Origin: Nocardioides sp. Root682 | GTDB taxonomy: Bacteria; Actinomycetota; Actinomycetes; Propionibacteriales; Nocardioidaceae | Reading direction: 5' to 3' | NCBI RefSeq assembly: GCF_001427795.1 | Contig: NZ_LMHJ01000002.1 | Span: 124,001 to 188,000, forward strand | DNA length: 64,000 nucleotides | Part shown: positions 59,941 to 64,000 of the stretch, piece after piece | Layout of the letters: every line of letters begins with the position of its first letter | Numbering within the stretch: the first letter of the stretch is position 1 | Notes under the pieces: generated by a model | Seen by the model: the letters and a program-made list of their open reading frames with translations, nothing else | What the model was told of the DNA's origin: nothing | Database searches by the model: none | Made by a program: the position numbers and the translations under genes

Positions 59941-61311
59941 TCAGGAGTCGAAGCCCAGGCCCCAGCGGTCGAGGGTGCGCAGCCACAGATTGCGTCGTCC
60001 GGTCACGTCGGCGCGGGCCGACGCCCATCGGGTGAGCTGGATCCCGACCCAGGCGAAGGGCTCGGGCGGGAAGGGCGTCGGCTTCTCGCGCACCATGGCC
60101 AGCCGGGTGCGCTCGGTGGGACGACCCTCGAGCAGGTCGAGCATCACGTCGGCGGCGAACCGGGAGGCGCCCACGCCCAGGCCGGTGAAGCCGGTGGCAT
60201 AGGCCACGTGTCCCTTGCGGGTCAGGCCGAAGAAGGCGCAGAACCGCGAGCAGGTGTCGATCACGCCTCCCCAACGGTGGGAGAAGCCCAGTCCGTCGAG
60301 CTGGGGGAAGGTCGTGAAGAAGTGCTCGGCCAGCAACCGGTGGGTTTCCGGTCGTTGCTCGTGGCGAGCGTCGACACCCTTGCCGAAGTGGTAGACGGCG
60401 TCGTAGCCGCCCCACAGGATCCGGTTGTCCTCGGTGAGCCGGTAGTAGTGGAAGAGGTTGCCGCTGTCGGCCACACCGAACCGCTCGCTCCAGCCGAGCG
60501 ACGCCAGCTGTTCCGGCGACAGCGCCTCGGTCGCGAGCACGTGGTCGTAGACCGGGACGACCCGCTGGCCGAGGCGGCGCAACAGCGAGGTGAAGACGTT
60601 GGTCGCGAGCGCGACCTGTCGGGCGCGGATCGTCCCGTGGGCGGTGCGGACCTCGACCAGGTCGCCCCGGCGGCGCATTCGGGTGACCGCGGTGTTCTCG
60701 GCGATCCGGACACCAAGGGACTCGGCCGCGTCGGCGAGGCCCCAGGCCAGTCGGGCCGGGTCGACCATCGCGCAGCCGTCCGCGTCGAGTCGCCCGGCGA
60801 GGTAGGTGGGGGAGTCGAGCAGCGTTCGTACGGCGTCCGCGTCGAGGAAGCCCCCCACGTCGGGCTCGAGCTGGGCGACCTCGTGCGGTCGGGTGGCCAC
60901 CTCGAGCTGCCCGGACCGGCGGAAGTCACAGTCGATGCCGTGGCGTCGTACGGTCTCCTCGATCTGGTCGAGGTTCTCCTGACCGAGGCGGTCCAGGACG
61001 TCGTACTCGTCGGGCCAGCGATCCTTCCCGTTGGCTGGCCCGTGGGTCAGGCTGGCCTCGCAGAACCCGCCATTGCGGCCGGTCGCGTGCTCGGCGATCC
61101 GGTCCCGTTCGACGAGGAGGACCGACCGGTCGGGGTCGCGCTCCTTCGCGCGCAGCGCCGTCCAGAGCCCGGTGAATCCGCCGCCGATCACGAGGAGGTC
61201 GACGACCTCGTCACCCACGGACGGGCGTGCCTCCGGCCGGAGCGGGGTGTCGAGCCACAGTGGTCGCGGGGCCGCCGCGTCGGCCCGTGCGTGGGCGGGA
61301 TGCGTGGTCAT
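59941..61311 (-). CDS. FAD-dependent amine/amino-acid oxidoreductase (DAO family, PuuB-like)
   Basis: 456 residues; ATG overlaps the stop of the saccharopine-dehydrogenase-like gene (ATGA). FAD-binding LLVIGGGFTGLWTALRAKE, LLVERDRIAEHATGRNGGFC and C-terminal GHVAYATGFTGLGVGASRFAAD are typical of PuuB/GcvT-like DAO oxidases. The substrate is probably a gamma-glutamyl-amine or cyclic amine. It is the third gene of an operon with an aldehyde dehydrogenase and a saccharopine-dehydrogenase-like protein, fitting a catabolic route in which an amine is oxidised to an aldehyde then to an acid. Confidence 0.88.
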   Translation of the reverse strand: MTTHPAHARADAAAPRPLWLDTPLRPEARPSVGDEVVDLLVIGGGFTGLWTALRAKERDPDRSVLLVERDRIAEHATGRNGGFCEASLTHGPANGKDRWPDEYDVLDRLGQENLDQIEETVRRHGIDCDFRRSGQLEVATRPHEVAQLEPDVGGFLDADAVRTLLDSPTYLAGRLDADGCAMVDPARLAWGLADAAESLGVRIAENTAVTRMRRRGDLVEVRTAHGTIRARQVALATNVFTSLLRRLGQRVVPVYDHVLATEALSPEQLASLGWSERFGVADSGNLFHYYRLTEDNRILWGGYDAVYHFGKGVDARHEQRPETHRLLAEHFFTTFPQLDGLGFSHRWGGVIDTCSRFCAFFGLTRKGHVAYATGFTGLGVGASRFAADVMLDLLEGRPTERTRLAMVREKPTPFPPEPFAWVGIQLTRWASARADVTGRRNLWLRTLDRWGLGFDS

Positions 61312-62531
61312 TGCTCCCGCTGGCCCCACGGCGATCCGTAGGCAGTGAGCAGGTCGAGGAAGGGCACGGCGTCGAACGCCTCCGGCCCCAGCACGCCGGC
61401 GCCCTGCCACACGCCGGTTGCCAGCAGCTCGAGGGCGATGACCGGGTTGATCGCGGTCTGCCAGACGACGCACTGGTGGCCGTACTCGGCCATCGTCTGC
61501 TCGTTGTCGACCACGTGGAAGAGGTACGTCGACCGAGGACCCGTCGGGTTGCCGTCGGCGTCCTTGCCGGTGCCCGTGACCCAGAGCCCCGCGCAGGTCT
61601 TGCCCGTCATCCGGGGTCCCACCGTGGCCGGGTCGGGGAGCACGGCAGCGACCACGTCGCGCGGGCTGACCTCGACCCCTTTCACCCGCACCTTCTCGGT
61701 GCGGTCCAGGCCGAGGGCATGCAGCACCTTGAGGATGGTGATGAGCTCCTCGCCGAGCCCGTACTTGAAGGTTGCTCGCCTGCAGTCGATCCAGCGCGGC
61801 ATCAGGAGCACTTCCTCGTGCTCCACGTTGACGCACTCGACCGGCCCGATGCCCTCGGGGAAGTCGAAGACCTCCGGTTCGCTGAACGGCGCGGTGGTGT
61901 GCCAGCCGCCGTCCTGCCAGATGACCGGCGGGTTGAGGCACTCCTCGATGGTGGTCCACATCGAGAAGGACGGCGCGAAGATCTCGTTGCCGGCCTCGTC
62001 GGTCACCACGAGGTTCGCGCCGTCGCGGGTGCCGAGCTCGTCGATCTCGGCGAAGAGGTGGTCGGCGGCGTACCGCGCGAACACGTCGGACAGGCCGGGC
62101 TCGACGCCCATCCCGACGAGGGCGAGCCGGCCGGCGGCCTCCCAGTCCCCGGCCACGGCGAACTGCTCGTCGCCGAGCTTCACCCCCGTCTTCTCGTACG
62201 GCGACTCGGGGTGTGGCTTCGACAACGACATCGCCATGTCGAGGTAGTCGGCACCGGCGGCGAACGCGCCGTTGAAGATGCTCATGGCGAAGACCGGGTC
62301 GACGGCGTTCATCACGTGCGTGATCCGGTGGGTGCGGCACAACGCCGTCACCGATTCCGCCGAGGACGCGTCGACCTGCGCGGCGACGTACCGATCGTCG
62401 GTGGCGGCGGCCGTCGCGGCCCGAGCCGGGTCGTAGTCGGCGATGACGACGGTCTCGAAGAAGTCGCGACGGGCCGCGATCGCGGTGAACGCACCACCGA
62501 CGCCGCCGGCCCCGACCAGCAGGATCCTCAT
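61308..62531 (-). CDS. saccharopine dehydrogenase family protein
   Basis: 407 residues. N-terminal Rossmann motif MRILLVGAGGVGGAFTAIAARR, then VVIADYDPARA and HVMNAVDPVFAMSIFNGAFAAGADYLDMA, followed by a homospermidine/carboxynorspermidine-synthase-like C-terminal domain (GMGVEPGLSDVFARYAADHLF; MTGKTCAGLWVTGTGKD). Homologues join or split amino acids or polyamines through an imine. Here it lies between an aldehyde dehydrogenase (1-nt gap) and the FAD oxidase (overlap), so lysine, ornithine or polyamine breakdown is the likely setting, though the exact reaction cannot be read from sequence. Confidence 0.88.
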   Translation of the reverse strand: MRILLVGAGGVGGAFTAIAARRDFFETVVIADYDPARAATAAATDDRYVAAQVDASSAESVTALCRTHRITHVMNAVDPVFAMSIFNGAFAAGADYLDMAMSLSKPHPESPYEKTGVKLGDEQFAVAGDWEAAGRLALVGMGVEPGLSDVFARYAADHLFAEIDELGTRDGANLVVTDEAGNEIFAPSFSMWTTIEECLNPPVIWQDGGWHTTAPFSEPEVFDFPEGIGPVECVNVEHEEVLLMPRWIDCRRATFKYGLGEELITILKVLHALGLDRTEKVRVKGVEVSPRDVVAAVLPDPATVGPRMTGKTCAGLWVTGTGKDADGNPTGPRSTYLFHVVDNEQTMAEYGHQCVVWQTAINPVIALELLATGVWQGAGVLGPEAFDAVPFLDLLTAYGSPWGQREQ

Positions 62532-62532
62532 G

Positions 62533-63972
62533 TCACTCACCGATGTACGACATGACGTGCTTGATGCGCGTGTAGTCCTCGAGCCCGTACATCGAGAGGT
62601 CCTTGCCGTAGCCGGAGTGCTTGAAGCCGCCGTGCGGCATCTCGGAGACGAAGGGGATGTGGGTGTTGATCCAGACCACGCCGAAGTCGAGCTTGCGCGA
62701 CATCCGCAGCGCGCGGCCGTGGTCCCTGGTCCAGACACTGGAGGAGAGGCCGTACTGGACGCCGTTGGCGAAGCGGAGCGCCTCGCCCTCGTCGCTGAAC
62801 CGCTGGATGGTGATGACCGGACCGAAGATCTCCTGCTGGATCGCCTCGTCGTCCTGGCGCAGGCCGGAGACGACGGTGGGCTCGTAGAAGTAGCCGCCCT
62901 CGCCGCCGAGGACGGTGGCGCGGGCACCGCCGGCGGCGATCGCGGCATGGTCGGGGAGCCGGTCGACCGTGCCGGCGACCCGGGCGAGCTGGTCGGGGTT
63001 GTTCAGTGCTCCGTAGAGGACGTCGGGGTCGTCGGGCATGCCGGTGCGGGTGTTCCTGGCCTGCTCGGCGAGGGCCGCCACGAACTCGTCGTGGACTCCG
63101 TCGGCGACCAGGACCCGGGTCGCGGCGGTGCAGTCCTGGCCGGCGTTGAAGTAGCCGGCGGTGGCGATCGACTCCGCGGCAGCGGCGAGGTCGGCGTCGT
63201 CGAAGATGACGACCGGGGCCTTGCCGCCGAGCTCGAGGTGCACCCGCTTGAGGTCCGTTGCCGCGGAGGCGGCGACCTCCGTCCCGGCCCGCACGGAGCC
63301 GGTGATCGCGACCAGCTGCGGGGTCGGGTGCTCGACCAGGGCGCGACCGGTGTCGCGGTTGCCGCAGACGACGTTGAGGGTGCCCGGCGGCAGGAACTCG
63401 CTCGCGAGCTCCGCGAGCAGGACCGTGCTGGCCGGGGTGGTGTCGCTGGGCTTGAGGACCACCGTGTTGCCGGCGGCGAGCGCCGGTGCGATCTTCCAGA
63501 TGGCCATCATCAGCGGGTAGTTCCACGGGGTCACCTGGGCGACCACACCGATCGGTTCGCGGCGGATCCAGGAGGTGTGGTCCTTGAGGTACTCGCCCGC
63601 GCTGCGGCCCTCGAGCACCCGCGCCGCACCGGCGAAGAAGCGGAGCTCGTCGACGGCGGGCGGCAGCTCCTCCTCGGCAGTGAGGCCGATCGGCTTGCCG
63701 GTGTTCTCGCACTCGACCCGGACGAACTCGTCGGCCCGGTCCTCCAGTGCCTGCGCCATCCGCAGCAGCGCCTCCTGGCGCTCGCGTGGCGTCGTGTCGC
63801 CCCACGTCTCGAACGCGGCGTCGGCGGCGCGCATGGCGCGGTCGACGTCCTCGGCGTTGCTGGCCGGCGCGGTGGCGTACGCAGCCCCGGTGGACGGGTT
63901 GACGACGTCGTAGGTGGCGCCGGAGGCCGCGTCGACGAGCTCACCGTTGATCAGGTTCCGCAGGGGGGTCAT
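62533..63972 (-). CDS. NAD(P)-dependent aldehyde dehydrogenase (gamma-aminobutyraldehyde/betaine aldehyde type)
   Basis: 479 residues from ATG 63972; an in-frame ATG at 63993 would add seven. Motifs: TPWNYPLMMAIWKIAPALAAGNTVVLKPS, VAITGSVRAGTEVA, LELGGKAPVVIFDDADL with general base about E247, and nucleophile about C281 in NAGQDCTAATRV. The NAGQDCTA variant is typical of aminobutyraldehyde dehydrogenases (PatD/PuuC-like). First gene of the three-gene operon visible at the right edge; the promoter region extends beyond the window. Confidence 0.92.
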   Translation of the reverse strand: MTPLRNLINGELVDAASGATYDVVNPSTGAAYATAPASNAEDVDRAMRAADAAFETWGDTTPRERQEALLRMAQALEDRADEFVRVECENTGKPIGLTAEEELPPAVDELRFFAGAARVLEGRSAGEYLKDHTSWIRREPIGVVAQVTPWNYPLMMAIWKIAPALAAGNTVVLKPSDTTPASTVLLAELASEFLPPGTLNVVCGNRDTGRALVEHPTPQLVAITGSVRAGTEVAASAATDLKRVHLELGGKAPVVIFDDADLAAAAESIATAGYFNAGQDCTAATRVLVADGVHDEFVAALAEQARNTRTGMPDDPDVLYGALNNPDQLARVAGTVDRLPDHAAIAAGGARATVLGGEGGYFYEPTVVSGLRQDDEAIQQEIFGPVITIQRFSDEGEALRFANGVQYGLSSSVWTRDHGRALRMSRKLDFGVVWINTHIPFVSEMPHGGFKHSGYGKDLSMYGLEDYTRIKHVMSYIGE

Positions 63973-64000
63973 GGCCGGGAGCCTAGCCAGCATCCCGGCA

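Overview
The window is high-GC DNA from an actinobacterium, most likely a member of the Nocardioidaceae or a close relative. The evidence is the uniform high GC, many GTG starts, frequent 4-nt ATGA/GTGA gene overlaps, a glnA2-glnE pair in mycobacterial order, a fused cydDC, IdeR/DtxR-type iron boxes, and a DevR/DevS (DosR/DosS) two-component pair with its typical satellite genes. I saw no tRNA, rRNA, CRISPR array, insertion sequence or prophage. No gene-free stretch exceeds about 180 bp.

Layout, 1-24 kb. The 3' part of an M3 metallopeptidase is followed by an AbiEi/DUF559-type gene bracketed by two related palindromes. Next come a PQQ-type sugar dehydrogenase, panB, a VOC protein, and a 1,332-residue protein that looks like an orphan cargo of an extracellular contractile injection system (eCIS). 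After these are nadE, a lipoprotein, a small membrane protein, glnA2-glnE, mntP and a 13-helix membrane protein of unknown function. A four-gene Fe-siderophore ABC transporter with two iron boxes ends this part.

24-36.7 kb. A processive GT2 polysaccharide synthase with a tiny partner protein is divergent from a PAS-PAS-GGDEF-EAL protein. Two tandem paralogous membrane GGDEF proteins follow, suggesting an exopolysaccharide/cyclic-di-GMP module. Then come a Tat-exported molybdenum hydroxylase (large subunit plus 2Fe-2S subunit), an atypical zinc-ribbon SDR and a YbjN-like protein.

36.7-52.3 kb is a hypoxia/redox-stress island: flavodoxin, two UspA proteins, cydDC, cydB, cydA, an Acg-type nitroreductase, DevR, a two-domain kinase of the Rv2004c type, a zinc alcohol dehydrogenase, a PNPOx-fold protein, DevS and a second PNPOx-fold protein. 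A recurring 14-bp motif close to GGGACCTTCGGCCC lies upstream of most of these transcription units and also between the polysaccharide synthase and the GGDEF-EAL gene. I propose it is the operator of the local DevR. This links bd-oxidase respiration, stress proteins and possibly cyclic-di-GMP signalling into one regulon.

52.3-64 kb holds mostly housekeeping or catabolic genes: a metallophosphoesterase, a UBP zinc-finger protein, PlsC, an acyl-CoA carboxylase carboxyltransferase, a 5'-3' exonuclease, a secreted FN3/Calx-beta-like protein, and a three-gene operon (aldehyde dehydrogenase, saccharopine-dehydrogenase-like, FAD amine oxidase) probably for amine or amino-acid breakdown.
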